A DNA stretch of 64,000 bases from Archilochus colubris (taxonomy: Eukaryota > Chordata > Aves > Apodiformes > Trochilidae), in NCBI GenBank assembly GCA_023079485.1, contig CM041115.1:30618826-30682825 (forward strand). Reading direction: 5' to 3'. Each line of letters begins with the position of its first letter. The stretch's first letter is position 1. The notes below the pieces were generated by a model. That model worked only from the letters and a program-made list of their open reading frames with translations. It did no database searches and had not been told where the DNA came from. Both the position numbers and the translations under genes were made by a program. Of this stretch, positions 13,115 through 26,469 are shown piece by piece.

Positions 13115-14610
13115 GTCACAGAATCACAGAATCATCCAAGCTGGAAAGGACCTCTGAGATCATCAAGTCCACCCTTCATCCACCACCATTGTGTGGCATG
13201 GCACTGAGTGCCACATGAGTCTCTTCATAAAAGAGGGAAAGAGACTCCACCACCTCCCTGGGCAGCTCATTCCAATGACTGATCACTCTCTCTGTAAAGA
13301 ATTTGTTCCTAATATCCAACCTAAACCTCCCCTGGCAGAGCTTAAGTCCATGCTCTCTTGTCTTACTGAGAGCTGCCTGGGAGAAGAGACCGACCTCCCC
13401 CTGGCTCCCTCCTCCTTTCAGGGAGTTGTAGAGAGTAATGAGGTCTCCCCTGAGCCTCCTATTCTCCAGACTGAACACCCCCAGCTCCCTCAGCCCTTCC
13501 TCACAGGACTTGTGCTGGATCCCTTCACAGCCTCCTTGCTCTTCTCTGGACCTGCTCCAGCACCTCAATCTCCTTCCTGAACTGGAGGGCCCAGAACTGG
13601 ACACAGTACTCGAGCTGTGGCCTCACCAGGGCTGAGTACAGGGGCAGAATCCCTTCCCTGGACCTGTTGGCCACACTGTTCCTGATACAGGCCAGGATGC
13701 CATTGGCCTTCTTGGCCACCTGGGCACACTGCTGGCTCATGTTCAGCTTCCTGTCAATCCAGACTCCCAGGTCCCCTTCTGCCTGGCTGCTCTCAGCCAC
13801 TCGGTGCCCAGCCTGGAGCTCCCCATGGGGTTGTTGTGGCCAAAGTGCAGGACCCGGCACTTGGCCGTGTTGAACCTCATCCCGTTGGAATCAGCCCAAC
13901 TCTCCAGTCTGTCCAGGTCCCTCTGCAGAGCAAATTTCCTAATTATGGACTCAACTCCCTCATCTAAATCATCAATGAAGATATTAAACAGAACTGGGCC
14001 CAGCACTGATCCCTGGGGGACACCACTGGTGAGCAGCCACCAATTGGATTAGCACCATTCAGCACCACTCTCTGGGGCCCTCCAGCAGTTCCTAACCCAG
14101 CAGAGTGCTCCTATCTGAGCCCTGGGCTGACAGCTTTTCCAGGAGAGTGCTATGGGAGACGGTGTCAAAGGCTTGACAAAGTCAGATTAATGGAGGTTTT
14201 CTCTGCCCCTCCTATTGCCCTTGGTGTATCTGTAAAAACTTTTTGTTATCCTTAATGGAAGTGGCGAGATTGAGTCCAAATTGTGCCTTTACCTCTCTAA
14301 TTTTCTTTCTACATGACCTAACTATATTCCTAAGCTCTTCCTGAGTATCCATCCCTTTTTTCCATAGTCTGTAAAGTTCTCTTTTTAACCTGAATTTCCT
14401 TCAATATCTTCCTGTTCATCCAGACTGGTCATCTTTCCCTCCACCTTGCCTTTCAGCACACAGGGACAGACTGCTCCTATGAATTCAGGGCTTGCTTCTT
14501 GAAGTACACCCATCCCTCCTGGACCCCTTTGTTTTCCAGGGCTGCTTCCCAGGGTACACTCTGATTCAGTCTTCTGAAAAGGCCAAAATCTGCCCTTGAA
14601 AGAAAGAGGT
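13115..14610 (-). mobile_element. CR1 LINE, long but rearranged copy
   Basis: The plus strand starts with CACAGAATCACAGAATCATC and CTGGAAAGGACCTCTGAGAT, the complement of a CR1 3' end. Minus frames give [63 protein letters not shown] and [20 protein letters not shown]. At 14,160-14,190 the complement of a KAFDTV block is followed directly by sequence like FGLNLATSIKDNKK (14,230-14,290), which in a full element lies several hundred bp upstream, so an internal part of the RT is deleted. Sequence to about 14,610 looks like further 5' CR1 but is less certain. Confidence 0.88.
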
Positions 14611-15093
14611 CAGCCAGGACAGAAACAATTCATTCTTGTGAAATATCAAAATCCTGATTGATATGAAGTGTGCTACACCCAAGCCTATATAAACTGAAGT
14701 CAACAGCAGCTTTACCACTGACTTAAATGCATACAAGACAAGGGGAGTCTATACTACTTCACTTTGTGTAGCTTTAGAAAACAGTCCATGCAACTATGTT
14801 AACTGTAAAACCTTACAAGTCAAATAACAGCAGAGAAAGAGTGAAAATTTGAGAAACTAATGGAAAAACAGTAATGTATTTTCAACTGAGATCTGAAACA
14901 ATTATGAAAGTGAAAAGGCAGTCACAGAAAACTGTTCCAGATGGAAGGAGGTGTAGAAAAAGGCAGCACTCACAACAGTGAGGAGGCTGTCTACAAGGAA
15001 AGGGTGTAGGCCTTTGCTAAACAGTGGAAACAGATGAGTTACAGTAAGAAATAAGGTTTATCAAGACAGACTACAGCAACCAAGACCACAGAA

Positions 15094-15196
15094 TTAAAAA
15101 AACCAAACCAAAACAAAAAAACCCACAAACAAACAAACCCAAAGCAAAACAAAAAGCAATCAAACAAAAAACCAAACAAAACCCCACAAAACTCCA
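15094..15196 (+). repeat. CAAA/CCAAA-rich low-complexity tract
   Basis: About 100 bp almost without T or G, made of CAAA, CCAAA and CCCAAA units. Confidence 0.9.
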
Positions 15197-18100
15197 CCAA
15201 GGATAATTTGCATGGAATGTCAAAATTAATGGGGAGTCAGTTTAGTAGTCCAGAGAGAACAGCATGTACTGCACATAATTTATGTGAGTTAGCGAGGAAC
15301 ATATGCTGAATAGCTGGAACTGAAGCAAAAGGATGAAGATACCACAGACAAAGAAAGCTAGTTTTTCGCAGTATGTGTTTTCAGATTTATCTAAAATAAG
15401 ATGTCTCCAAGAAAATAAAAGCAACTAAGACAAAGATCCCTGCCTGTTTTCCAAGCCTCTTATATTTGCAGGCATTATGCAGACCACATGAACTAGCGAT
15501 ACTCCCAGAACAACATACAAGATCTATACATACATTTTTACATACCTAATGGGGCTTAATTAATTTCCTACAGGGCGTTTACATACCATTTTGTTCTAAT
15601 TCTACAACTGGGTAGGATAACTATCCATTTATCACACAATACATATAAATAAATATACATGAATATATATTAGTAGATATTTATCCTACAGTTGTTTGCC
15701 TTCATCAACTGAAATGACATGCACTGTAATGACAAGTGAGTTTGCTGTAGTGCATCCACTGACTGGTGACTGAAATGTTCTTTAATCTGGCAACACTTTT
15801 CTGCAGCAAGCACCAGGAAGTCACATTTCGAACAGCCTAACCCTCATTTATCTTCTGTCTTCTCCTCTCTCAGCTGCTAAGACTGCCTCTCAGCCAGCCC
15901 TTCTCTTTCACTACTTTTTTTAACTTTCTTCAGGACTGTGGGCTTTGTTTTGTTTTCTTTCATTTGTTATCTTCAGATCTATCCCAGGGCATAGACTGGG
16001 ATCACAAGATCCACTCTACTTTTCCCTTCTTCCTCTTCTTCCTGTCCGGCCATTGCTTTCCTGTGGCTACCTTGGAGACAGCACCACCTCCAGGGCCAGA
16101 GAAAACAGTGCAGCTGAAACAGGGAGATGGATTTGTTTACCAAAAAGAGGATTCTCTACCACAAAACCAGTATTTTGTTCCACTAGTACCTCTTTAGACA
16201 TAGCAAGGACACCTTGGGAAGAACAAGAGATTAGCCTGGGGTTACTCCACAGAAAAAGGAGAAGAAGAACACCCCAATCCTTTTATTTGTAATACTTACA
16301 CACTCTCCTTAAAACAATGCTTACTTTAAATGCAGCTTGATTCTTACTCATAATTATTTAGGTAATTATAACACCTTCAAAGTATTTTACCTACAGGTAA
16401 TTTTGAAAAAAAAAAATCAGAATTTTTTTTCAGGTCTACAAAGTAAATATGTCATAACTGTACAAATCATGTAGCAACAATTAGCTATTCTATGAGATGT
16501 AACTGGACATCTCATGCAAAAATATAGCACTACATTTAACTGAGGTAGGAAATTATATTCTATTTATAATTGTGCAAAAGAACAATTTAAATGCCATTTA
16601 TTTCTTCTTCTACTTGAAATAATAATGAGGAGTTAAATTCCTAGAATTTTTAATGCATTTCTCTTATCTTTGAAGTCATTACAATTGTTCAGAGCCCTGT
16701 GTACTCCACTTTAACTGAAGAAACACCTAAGAATTGGTATTTAATAATACCAGATGCAAGAATGCTAACAGTGTTTTTTCTTACTAGTGTATTTTTCCCT
16801 CACATAATTTCTACTGACACAAACACACACACAAAAAATAGAAATTATGCCAACAATTTACAAAAAGCCACAAAAAACCTAGCTGCCTCTGGGGGAAAAG
16901 AGAGACAGCCCCACACAACATTTGATATACAAAGTAAGACTGAGCTCTAATATATAAAACTACAGCTAAATAAGTAGTTATGCCAAAACCACTATTTTGC
17001 TGGAGCACCAGGACTAAGAGCCCTCCAGTTCTCTGAAACTCTTTGTAACATGTAGAGACCTTTCATCTATCTCATCAGAAAGCCAGAATTTCCCACAGAG
17101 AACCCTTACGCTCATGCCAAAGGATGAGTTAAGCATTGGCTTAGAGGGATGTGAGAAGCTGTCAGCTCCTGTGCTTTACTTCCCGATACACATTGGGGAT
17201 CAATCAATAAAGTAGTGGACACTCTTGTTGTGCCTTGTGAAAAGCAAGAGGAGCACAAACAAAAGCAACTGCTGTTGCTGCTAGCTACAGAGCAGTAGTT
17301 TCTCTGGCAACATATTTCCTCTCAATAACATAATAGACTTCCCTGGAACCAGAGAACGCAGAACAAGTTTAAGGACTACATTAAGGTAAGGTAACCACAC
17401 AAAAAGCAAAAGAGGTTTATTTTACACTTAATGAATTAATATTTATTTCTTGAACATGAACCAAAACAAACACTAAGGTGTATGTGACTAAACATATATG
17501 TACCTTCTGTGTGTTACAGTAATATGCTCAAGGCACGTAAAACTGACAAGTGCTGAAAAATAAATCCAGTGGCTAAATGGCTCACATTACACACACATGC
17601 AGTACTCCCCATAAAGTTTTCTCTGAAAGGGCATTGTCAATTGTATTTTCCTGATAAATTTTTCTTCACTAAGTAGTTCACAAAGAATGTACGGTATTTT
17701 TAAGCACCTTTACATCATATCTGGATAGTTAATTTGTACCTGAGCAAGTGACACATCAAGATTTTTAAACAAACGTGGCCTCACCATATTTCAAATGACA
17801 GGATGAGCCACCCCGAGAGGTTTCTAGGTGTGTTTTACAAGTAAGATAAAATTTTAAATAGGATAGATTTCACATTCCCTGTATAACTGCCTTCCATAAA
17901 GGTCTATGTGGGACAGGTTATTTAACACTACAGACCATTTTGAACTTTTTAACTCCTAAAAGTCCTACTAATCCAACTAGTGAATTTGTATGCACTGTAG
18001 GCTTCAGACTAACACTTGAGCCTTAAATTTGTTTCTTAGAACATCCCTCACAATATTGCTCCTTTTCCTTCTTTCCTCTTTTATCTTTTGTGTAAATCTT

Positions 18101-18649
18101 TACAATTCTGATCAGCTCTGTAACACTGATTCATAATTTCCAGATGCATACAAGCACCAAGATAAAGAGGGTTTCATCCCTGACTCAGTCTTTTAGAGGT
18201 ACTTTGGAGTACAAAGCTTACTATTTTTAAAGAAACCCAGCAACTCTTGCATCATGACATCAAAATAATCATTAAAAAACTGTATGTGCTGCATAGATCC
18301 ATAAGCAGAACCTCTCATTGTGAACTAAATCTTGAGCAGAGGCAGAAGGAAATCTGTAAGGACAGAAGTGCAATAAGTGCTTCTGCAGTTCTCTTCAGTT
18401 CAGGAAAGGTCAACACAAAACTTTGGCACTGTCACTTGTTTTCTCAAGGTGCCAGATTTAATGCTACATTTGGCTCTTCACAGTTCACTTCACACTTTTC
18501 ACTCCCCTTCATTAGCACAGGGAAGTTAAAAAGAGTTATTTCCTCCCTATTGGCCATTCCACTAAGGACTTCTTACAGTCTTTCTTGCCTTCAGAGAGTT
18601 CTTAGGAAAGGAAATATACTGGGTTAGCCTTTCGAAAATTTTTAAAAAT

Positions 18650-18712
18650 ACACCCCAACAACAAAAAATGGAACAAAAAAAATAACCAAAAAAGACCAAC
18701 CAAAGAACAACC
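18650..18712 (+). repeat. CAAA-rich low-complexity tract
   Basis: Irregular CAAA, CCAAAA and AACAAC units in AOPEP intronic sequence. Confidence 0.8.
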
Positions 18713-19698
18713 ACAAGGATTTAAACAACAGCCCCTCTGTTCTCCACACGGTGGAGAACATTGTTTCAGACAACGTTTTCAGCTATCCTTGAAGGACTGT
18801 AAGCCAACATCTCACTAGCAAAGTGTAACTATGGGTTAAACATGTTGAGCAGTGATGTCAGAGCTGTTCTCCTAGACTGAAATGAAAAGCACTTGTGCTT
18901 TCTTGATGCTGGAACAGGAAAATACTACTGTCCAAGTGAGCTGACCAGCTCATCATGGCAGTTTTCCATATTTAAATAGCAGAGACAAGGCTAAAAGAGG
19001 CTTCACATATGGGAAAAAATAATCAGACAATTCAGTGCAAGTGTTTTATCTGATGGTTCTCAAATCAATATGACTTTCATTCTTTTCGCCCCACCTCAGA
19101 ACCATCCTTTTTCCTTAAAGGGGAGCAGATTATTTTTTTCCATATTTTTTTTCAACATAGAATAAAAATGCTTGCTTGATCACTGTTGCACATGTTATGA
19201 CCTACCACGGCAAAAAAAACCTCCAAAGACCAGATTTTCAGGGCATTGACTTTGTATTTTTCATATACTTCATATATTTCAGGAAACAGACATGATATGA
19301 TGACCACTTCTAGTCACAGACATGCTGATCTGCAACTCAATTATTTAACAAAGCCTGAAGTTGTCAAGAGCCATCTCTGAAATGTTTAACTGCACAGTAA
19401 TTAAAATAAAGACAATTTATGACAAGTAAAGTCTGGGTCTGGAAAAAGTAAAAGGAATAAAAATGCAGGAAAAGTAATTAGAAGTAGCACAGAAAAATGC
19501 AGATGCTTTAAATTCTTACTAAATTACCTTGAGGCTTTAAGCAGGTAACTTTTCCATACAATAACACAGAGATTACAGAAAGACACATAAGTGCTTTTAC
19601 CATTAGAACGGCACTCCTCCAAAAGTAATACACTTACTAAGTTGTATTTCTAATTATAAAATTATCAACAATAATTTGCTATAGAAAATATATTTTAC

Positions 19699-19865
19699 CT
19701 TCTTGAAGCTGAACTGGTTCTGCTGAGTTTTCACCACTCATTAACACAACAAAGCCTGCAGCTGTTCGGACTGAAGCTTGCCACGTTGACAAGGCAACTG
19801 GTGGTTCTTGGCATGGGAAAAGGGCTCTGTTGTTTATTGGTGATCCCATGGTATACATACATGGC
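19699..19865 (-). CDS. AOPEP: AOPEP coding exon (second coding exon)
   Basis: This 167-nt exon continues aminopeptidase O. The split Arg codon AG|G is completed across the junction, followed by PCMYTMGSPINNRALFPCQE and then PPVALSTWQASVRTAAGFVV with LMSGENSAEP. This is the substrate-binding N-terminal beta-domain of M1 aminopeptidases, where an ALFPCQ-like motif is typical (leukotriene A4 hydrolase has a related RSxxPCQD block). The acceptor TCTAG is at 19,866-19,867 and the donor GTAAAA follows 19,699. It leaves one base (G) of the next codon, which fits the next exon exactly. Confidence 0.93.
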
Positions 19866-22800
19866 CTAGATGGTAGGAAAAGAGATCGAGGTTGGAGTTG
19901 CAATAAGAAAGACCAAATTAAGTTTTCTATCACGAATAAAACCTACTGTTGTACTGAGGGTTTAACTTCAGCTATGTAGGTTTCAAACAACCAAACTATA
20001 ATCTAAATCACTTAAAATGGGATGAAAAAAGCAAGATTACCATAATATTTTTATATAAACTAGAAAAGAATAATTTCAGTCTTTCCCCTTTTGCATAAGC
20101 TTTCCAGCTCACAAGCTCTCCAATAACTCTTAGCTGAACACATAAGACCAAAGATGACTTCTGAGTATCTTCTGAAGATGACATTGCAGGGCTTCACCCT
20201 GTGACACCTCTCTGTTATCATTAATCCTATCTCTCTGTGGAACCTGGAGGCTCATCCAAACTCAGAGCAGCCTTAAGCCTTCCTCAGTCCAAGATGCAAT
20301 AAATCTTGACATTTTTTACATTTCTTCTTGCAGCAAGGTAATGCATGCTACTACCTCACCTGCCTTTCAGAATTTCAACCAGAGGACATATAATGAGAAG
20401 AAAATATTTCCTTCCTACTGGCCTCAGCTTCCTTCTCACTTTTCACATAGCCATCTTCCTTGCAGTATTGCTCATTTTATAGTTTCTTTAACACTCTCCT
20501 GGGCAGCTTCTTCATCTACTGTCCCTTTCCAATTTCAGCTGCAATATTTCATGCCAGCCAGTTTCTTATTAGCAGCTTAACCACAGCTGTGGAGGTACCA
20601 AAGTCTTGACTCCATCTATTTTGTTATTGCTAGTGCACAGATGTAAAAATTCCTGTTTTACTTCTCAGACTTGACAATTTAGTAAAGGAGGCTTCAAACT
20701 AGAGGTGCTGGGGGAAGGGATTCTCAGTCCATCCCACTGCCACCACTTTGAGTCCGTGCCAGTAATAGATGCCCTGGTCCTGGAGAAATATCAAAGTCAG
20801 CAGGAGAAAACATGAAATGCAGAATGTAATCCCAGCAGTGAGGCAGCTTCCATGGGGGTCTAACTTATATGCCTCTGTACAAATTCAGTGGCAGAGGGAA
20901 CAAACAAGAGTAGTTATGGATGTGTGCATGCTGCAGTGCTTTGGTATTGTTGGCATTAATGAGATGTGGTGGGATGGCTCCTATGACTGCAGTGTGGCAA
21001 TGTGTGAATTTACGTCCTAAGCAAGGCCAGGCAGGGGACAAGAGGAGGGGACGTCACCCTCTACATCAGTGACCAGCTGGAGTTTGTGGAGCTCCACATG
21101 AAGGTGGGTAAGCAGCCAACTGAGAGCTTGTAGGTTAGGATTAACGAGAAGACAGGGGCTAAGTAGTATCACAGAGTGGGTCTGCTATGGGCCACCTGAC
21201 CAGGAAGATGAAGCAGATGAGGCCCTCCATAGACAGACAGGAGCAGTTCTGCATTCACAAGACCTGGTCCTCATGGGGAATTTCAACCATCCTGAAGTCT
21301 GTTGGAGTAACAATAGAGCAAGGCACCAGCAATGCATTGACGATAATTTCTTTCTTCAAGTGTTAGAGGAGCCAATGAGAAAAGGTACTATGCTGGCCCT
21401 TGTCACCAAGGATGGGCTGGTGGGTAATGTGAATCTTGGCTGCGGTGACCATGAAATGATGGAATTCAGGATCTTAGGGCAACAAGAATGGTGAACAAAA
21501 GCTCACTACTGTGGAATACAGGAAAGCAAACTTTGACCTCTTCAGGGATCTGCTTCAGCCCTGGAGAGGAGCCCAAGACAGCTGGTCAATATCCAAGGAT
21601 CAGCTCCTCCAAGCTCAGGAGAAATGCATCCCAACAAAGAGGAAGGCAGACAAGAATGTCAGGGACCTGAATGGATGAACAAGATGCTCCTGGGCACCCT
21701 TCAAAGTAAAAAGCAAGTCTGGAGAGGGTGGCTGCATGTACAGGTAGCCTGGGAAGAGTACAAAGAAGTTTTAGCAGCCAAGGATCATATTAGGAAAGCT
21801 AAAGGCCACATAGAATTAAATCTGGTGAGGGACATCAAATGCAACAAGACAAGCTTCTATCGTGTCTGTGATAAAACAAAGACTATGGAAAATGGTGGGT
21901 GTCCTGGAGACTTTAATGTGCTTTAGAAATAATATCAATCAACAATAATAAGTATTATGTAACTAACATTTTCCCTAAAACATTTCAGTGCTAAAATACA
22001 TACAAAGGCAGGTCACAATTCTCTACAATTAAGAGTACACTCAGAATGGGAGTTAGAACTGTGGAGGAAGATCGGTCAAGTAGTTAATCTTTTCTTGATA
22101 ACTAAACCTTCTTTCCACTTCTCACCCATTTTAGTTCAATTTTTTATATATATACTTATTAAATTCATTATTTCAAAACAAAATGTATTAGAATATGTCA
22201 AACTCTGCTAAGAAAACAGGAATGAAACCTACAAATTCGCAATTTTGAGTGAAAACTATAAGAACATCAATTACATCAGCTATTAATTAGATATTCATAC
22301 ATGCATACCAAGATCACTCGGAGTCTTGACTGACAGCATACCACCAACTGAGAAATGAAGTAACATTGATCAGTGTCCTGTTCTGTTTTAGAGAAGAGCA
22401 TTTATCAAATGAACTCATGATTATTTTCTTCATCCTTTTGTCTTTCTCTGGAATTTTTAATATATTTTTATTATATTTTCTTCTAACTTTACAGCATGCC
22501 TCCAGAGTTTTTTTGCTTCCCATGATAAATAATGTTTTCTATTTAATTCACAGTAGTAATTTCTTTTTACAATACTGGTAATAGTGCAGTATTACCTTAG
22601 GACACTCACTGAAACAGACAGTTTCCTTTGTTCTTGGTCAGGCAACACAATTCCAGCATGTAAGAACACAGGAAATAAAATTTTTATCCTGATATGGATG
22701 AGATTTTTCACCAGATTCACAAAAAGAAAAAATTACTAGCTAACCAAGTTTACATCAAAGAATAGTAACAACAAATAGTTATTTTAGACTGCTTTTGCCA

Positions 22801-24836
22801 AATGACACAAAATTTGCAGAGAATACAGGTAAAGAAGCACACCCTGCTCTGCTAACATCAGGTTTGCACACATGTATCTCACCTTGCCTAAACCCTTTCC
22901 GCAAAGCCTTGTTTTATCTTATTTTTGTGCGTGTGTGTTATAACACATAATTGTTTAAAACAAATGAAGTTAAACTCTTTATAAAACTGTACATAGGTTA
23001 AATTCCAATACATTGTACTAGTGCTAAATTAGAGGAAACACATTGGTAGAGGCCACACAATGCTTGTACGTTTTTACTGGCTTCACTTTTCTTTGGTATT
23101 AGAACCACATGCTAGACTACTCTGGGAAAAGCACCATATGCATATTTTGGAGCAATTTTTAAAATTCCCCTAAAAGGATACAATGTAGTGGCATTCCCCC
23201 CAGACACGATAAATGGTCTTCATTTTTAGAAAGGGATTGCAAAACATGACAGTATTTTATAAAATGAACTTTGCCACAATATATATGGGTTCTTCACATA
23301 CAGAACTTGATTTTAAAAATGTAACAAGAAAGATTCTAAAGACTGTGATATGGAAACTCACTTTTAACATCCATGAGTTTATGTAATACCATACAAAAGA
23401 ATGAAAATAAACTAGCTTGAGACTATCTGCTACCATCATACTCCTTGACCCACATCAAGCCATCTTTTCCTGCTACATTACTGATAAAGTTCCATGTGTT
23501 TGTGTACAACTGCCAAGAGAACTCTCTAAAGTAAGTATAATACTTTGCAGTGAAAGGGGGAAAGAGTCAACACTAGAAGATGCTAATTATTTAGATCCTT
23601 AAAAGAAACATTCAAATGCTTGAAACACACAGACAACACACAGAAGGAGTCCTATACCAACTGAGTGTTGTTAACATTAGTCTCAAAGACTTCAGTAAGG
23701 GGCAGATAGACACAGACATGTTCTGTGATCACAGTCCACTGCTCTATCTTTGCATAGAGCAAAATTCTGAATTTTCAGAACTAACGGTACTACATTGAGT
23801 TAAATTTCCTAAACTCATTCAAAAAATAACTTACTGGGAAGTGACAAAGGGAGTGGGAAGGGGAAGAGGAAGTCATGAACATGACCAAGACATTCCGGGA
23901 ATTGATGCTGCTCCCAGTTTAGCAGCAGAATTACCTAACTAGCAGGTGTTCAATTAAAAGACCTCATTTATCTCCCTAGTATGAATGCCAGTGAGAAGAC
24001 TCTTTACTTCTGTTATGATAACTGAAAGTTAACCATATATCTCTACTTTGGGAAGGAAAATCAAGTATTCAATTAGACCAAATTTCTTCCTCATCTTCCA
24101 ACTTTATTCCTGATTTTAGGTATCATAAAGAACTAAAAGCTATTAAAATCCAGCTTTGAACATTACAGCAAAACCATTACAGTTGTAGAAGTCAAGCGGA
24201 TTGTAATTTTGCTTCCATAGAGAACTTAAACTTGACGTTTTCTCTGCAGCACACTGTACTTTCACAAATGCTAATAAAATGCCAATACTTGTAGTTTCAG
24301 CTTGTAGTTCATTTGCCATGATTGATAGATTAATGCGATTTAAAAAGTTGATTACGAGAGACTAAATAGGAAAAGACTGTATCTGTAAACTTATTTCAAT
24401 TTTGATGTAAGACTAGTTGTGAAACAATTCTAGTAAATATCATGTATACTGGTCTTTATGCTGTATGATCAGTTGTGTAAGCCAGGAAGGAAAAGAACAC
24501 AAGGTATTAAAATGAAAATAACCTGTTAAGAATATCTTCTTTCCCAGAAGTTATACCTCCTTATCCTCTGCACACACTTATTCCAATACACAGCAATTAT
24601 TGACTCACACTAAGAATGAGCAAATGCAGTCACTTAGGCCTGAAGTCTGCAAGCCCATTAGGGTTTCTTGAGCAACAAGTCCGTCTGTTTTCTTACAGGA
24701 CAGCAATAGGATTCAAAACAAGGATGAAATTGTAACATTGGAACAGAATGCTCATCTTCACAGTTACATGGTTCTCTATTCTTGTACCTATCTTTAAAAT
24801 GAATTTGTAAAAAGCTTTCAGCTAATAGTAACATAC
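19866..24836 (-). other. AOPEP intron between coding exons 1 and 2
   Basis: A 5.0-kb intron with a degraded plus-strand CR1 5' portion at 20,698-21,900. The remaining sequence is AT-rich with no supported gene or structured RNA. Confidence 0.85.
20698..21900 (+). mobile_element. CR1 LINE, degraded endonuclease part of ORF2
   Basis: Plus frames give GIVGINEMWWDGSYDCSVAM, then MGNFNHPEVCWSNN, DNFFLQVLEEPMRKGTMLAL, VTKDGLVGNVNLGCGDHEMM and EFRIL. This is the APE-type endonuclease of CR1 ORF2 (the GDFNHP and SDHEM blocks). Codons up to about 21,870 ([35 protein letters not shown]) reach the linker before the RT. The frame is broken in several places. No CR1 3' end follows, which is unusual because CR1 copies normally keep the 3' end. 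Confidence 0.88.
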
Positions 24837-25798
24837 CTGCCACTCTGGTCTGTAGTCCATGTAACAGATCTCCCCTCTGGTTTGGTTTTGTACCGTATTC
24901 TTATTGCATGAGGAAAGTCCACTGGAGTCTGAATTCCTGGTTTCCTTATCTCCAAGCTCCAAGTGCCAGTAGTAAATGGCAGCTCTCCACAGCCAGGTGC
25001 CTGGCTGCAGCGAGTAAAATAGCATAGCTGTTCCTTCCAGCAATCTGCAGGTAAAGTCACAAGTTCATGTACAATTTGATTCCTGGTATTTCCCATATCC
25101 TTTGAAACATCATTTAGCTTGGCAGAGCTTGTGAATTTTTCAATGCCTGATACAGCAGCAACATCTACCTCCTCAACCTTTAGCACAGACAAATCACAGC
25201 AGTCCAATACCAGCAGAAAATCCTTGTTCCCATGATTCTCTGTATCACAGCAGTCCTTTGAACTAGAAATCCCAGAAGCCTGTTCCTTGTTGCTATGGTT
25301 ACCATTTTTATCAAAGGGATCTTCTTCACCTTGACCACAGACAGCTAAATCATTATATTCCATTTTAGATGAGCAGGCACTCACACTTGCCTGAAGGGTG
25401 TGACAGGGTTCAGATGCCCTTATTTTACAGGTTTCATCAAAGTGGGACTGGCAGCCTTCTTTGCCAGTACTGCTGGTTTTCTTGTACTGACTCCCAGTCT
25501 CAAAGAATAAAACTATGATGCCTTCAACAACTTTACTTTTAAAATCCATGTCCAAGTCCAATACATAGTGCTTTACAAGCATGTAGCTAGTGTTAGCCAT
25601 TAAGGGCAAGTCATCCTTCATGGGGTCTAGTTGTGTCTCCATGTTCCAGTCTACTGGGCAAGTTTTACAAAGCATTTGGCATTTCTTACAGATGATGTTT
25701 CCAAAGAGAGCAAGGATATTCAGCCTCCCAGTGCAAAAAATAAGTTTGATTAGTATTGCAGTATTAGAATTATCTGGAGTTCCTCCACTTCTCTCATC
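24837..25798 (-). CDS. AOPEP: AOPEP exon with start codon (aminopeptidase O, N-terminal part)
   Basis: This exon encodes the N-terminal part of aminopeptidase O, an M1-family zinc aminopeptidase that removes N-terminal residues from peptides; human AOPEP is reported to act on angiotensin III. I chose the ATG at 25,642, which has A at -3 and G at +4 and opens METQLDPMKDDLPLMANTS, close to the human start as I recall it. Coding is 806 nt, residues 1-268 plus two bases. Recognisable blocks are KHYVLDLDMDF, GISSSKDCCDTENHG, FLLVLDCCDLSVLKVEEVDV, CSQAPGCGELPF and FPHAIRIRYKTKPEGRSVTW. The acceptor is at 25,799-25,800 after a strong pyrimidine tract, and the donor GTATGT is at 24,836-24,831. A weaker in-frame ATG lies 11 codons upstream at 25,675. 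The 156 nt before the chosen ATG are open in frame. Confidence 0.95.
25643..25798 (-). promoter_or_regulatory. AOPEP leader segment with upstream ORF and in-frame Cys-rich stretch
   Basis: This is the first 156 nt of the start-codon exon. It opens with an upstream ATG at 25,797 (A at -3) that gives a 15-codon ORF ending at 25,750. In the AOPEP frame the same stretch has no stop codon for all 52 codons and contains CKKCQMLCKTC (a CX2CX3CX2C spacing) and an in-frame ATG at 25,675 in a weak context. Human AOPEP starts at the equivalent of 25,642, so I treat this part as 5' leader. Translation from the upstream in-frame ATG, or from a non-AUG codon, cannot be excluded. Confidence 0.5.
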
Positions 25799-26469
25799 CT
25801 ATAAGAAAAAACCAAACAAACAAATCAGATCATTGTTTCTCAACAATTTCTGAGATACATTACATATGAAAGTTATTTAAAGTCCAGTTATCTTTATAAA
25901 AATAGGACATCTAAAGAGTGATTGTGTCTCCACAGAATGTTATAAAGTAGTCACTACAGGATCTGTTGTCATGAGCCACTGGCTTTATTTTTCAAGGAAG
26001 ATCTCAAGTGAAAGTACTTCTAGACAGCTTTTACAAATAGAAAAAAACAACTGTACTGTAGGCCTTCTGTTGAACTATAATCCTTTAGAAAATATTATTG
26101 GTTATGCAATATGTAATTTAATTCATTACTTCACTGCTTGTTTTTAAAGTTGCTGCATTTATTTCAAATATATTGCCTCAAAACATAGTGATAATTTTTC
26201 CACTGTAGTACTAAGCAACAAGAGTAAGCCTAAATCACTTTATATGTCCTAAAGTTTTAAAGTAGTAATTTCACATATACAATGCATCTCTGCAGATTAA
26301 TATTCTTTGCACAGCTGCTCTCATATCAGAAACTTCAAGTAAATTACGAGAAGATTTACTATGAGTTTAATTTACTATGAGTTCATTCTAAGTATTCCTT
26401 TGAGATTACTCACAAAGATTTTTCAAATCTATAGTTAAATATTTAAGGTAAATTATTACATCTTGCTTA

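Larger units (their letters stand above)
11584..19698 (-). other. AOPEP intron between coding exons 2 and 3
   Basis: An 8.1-kb intron. It contains a pyrimidine run at 13,029-13,072, a long CR1 copy at 13,115-about 14,610 and CAAA tracts at 15,094-15,196 and 18,650-18,712. The rest is AT-rich and unremarkable. Open frames at 15,945-16,292 and 18,247-18,627 show no recognisable motif or family. Confidence 0.85.
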
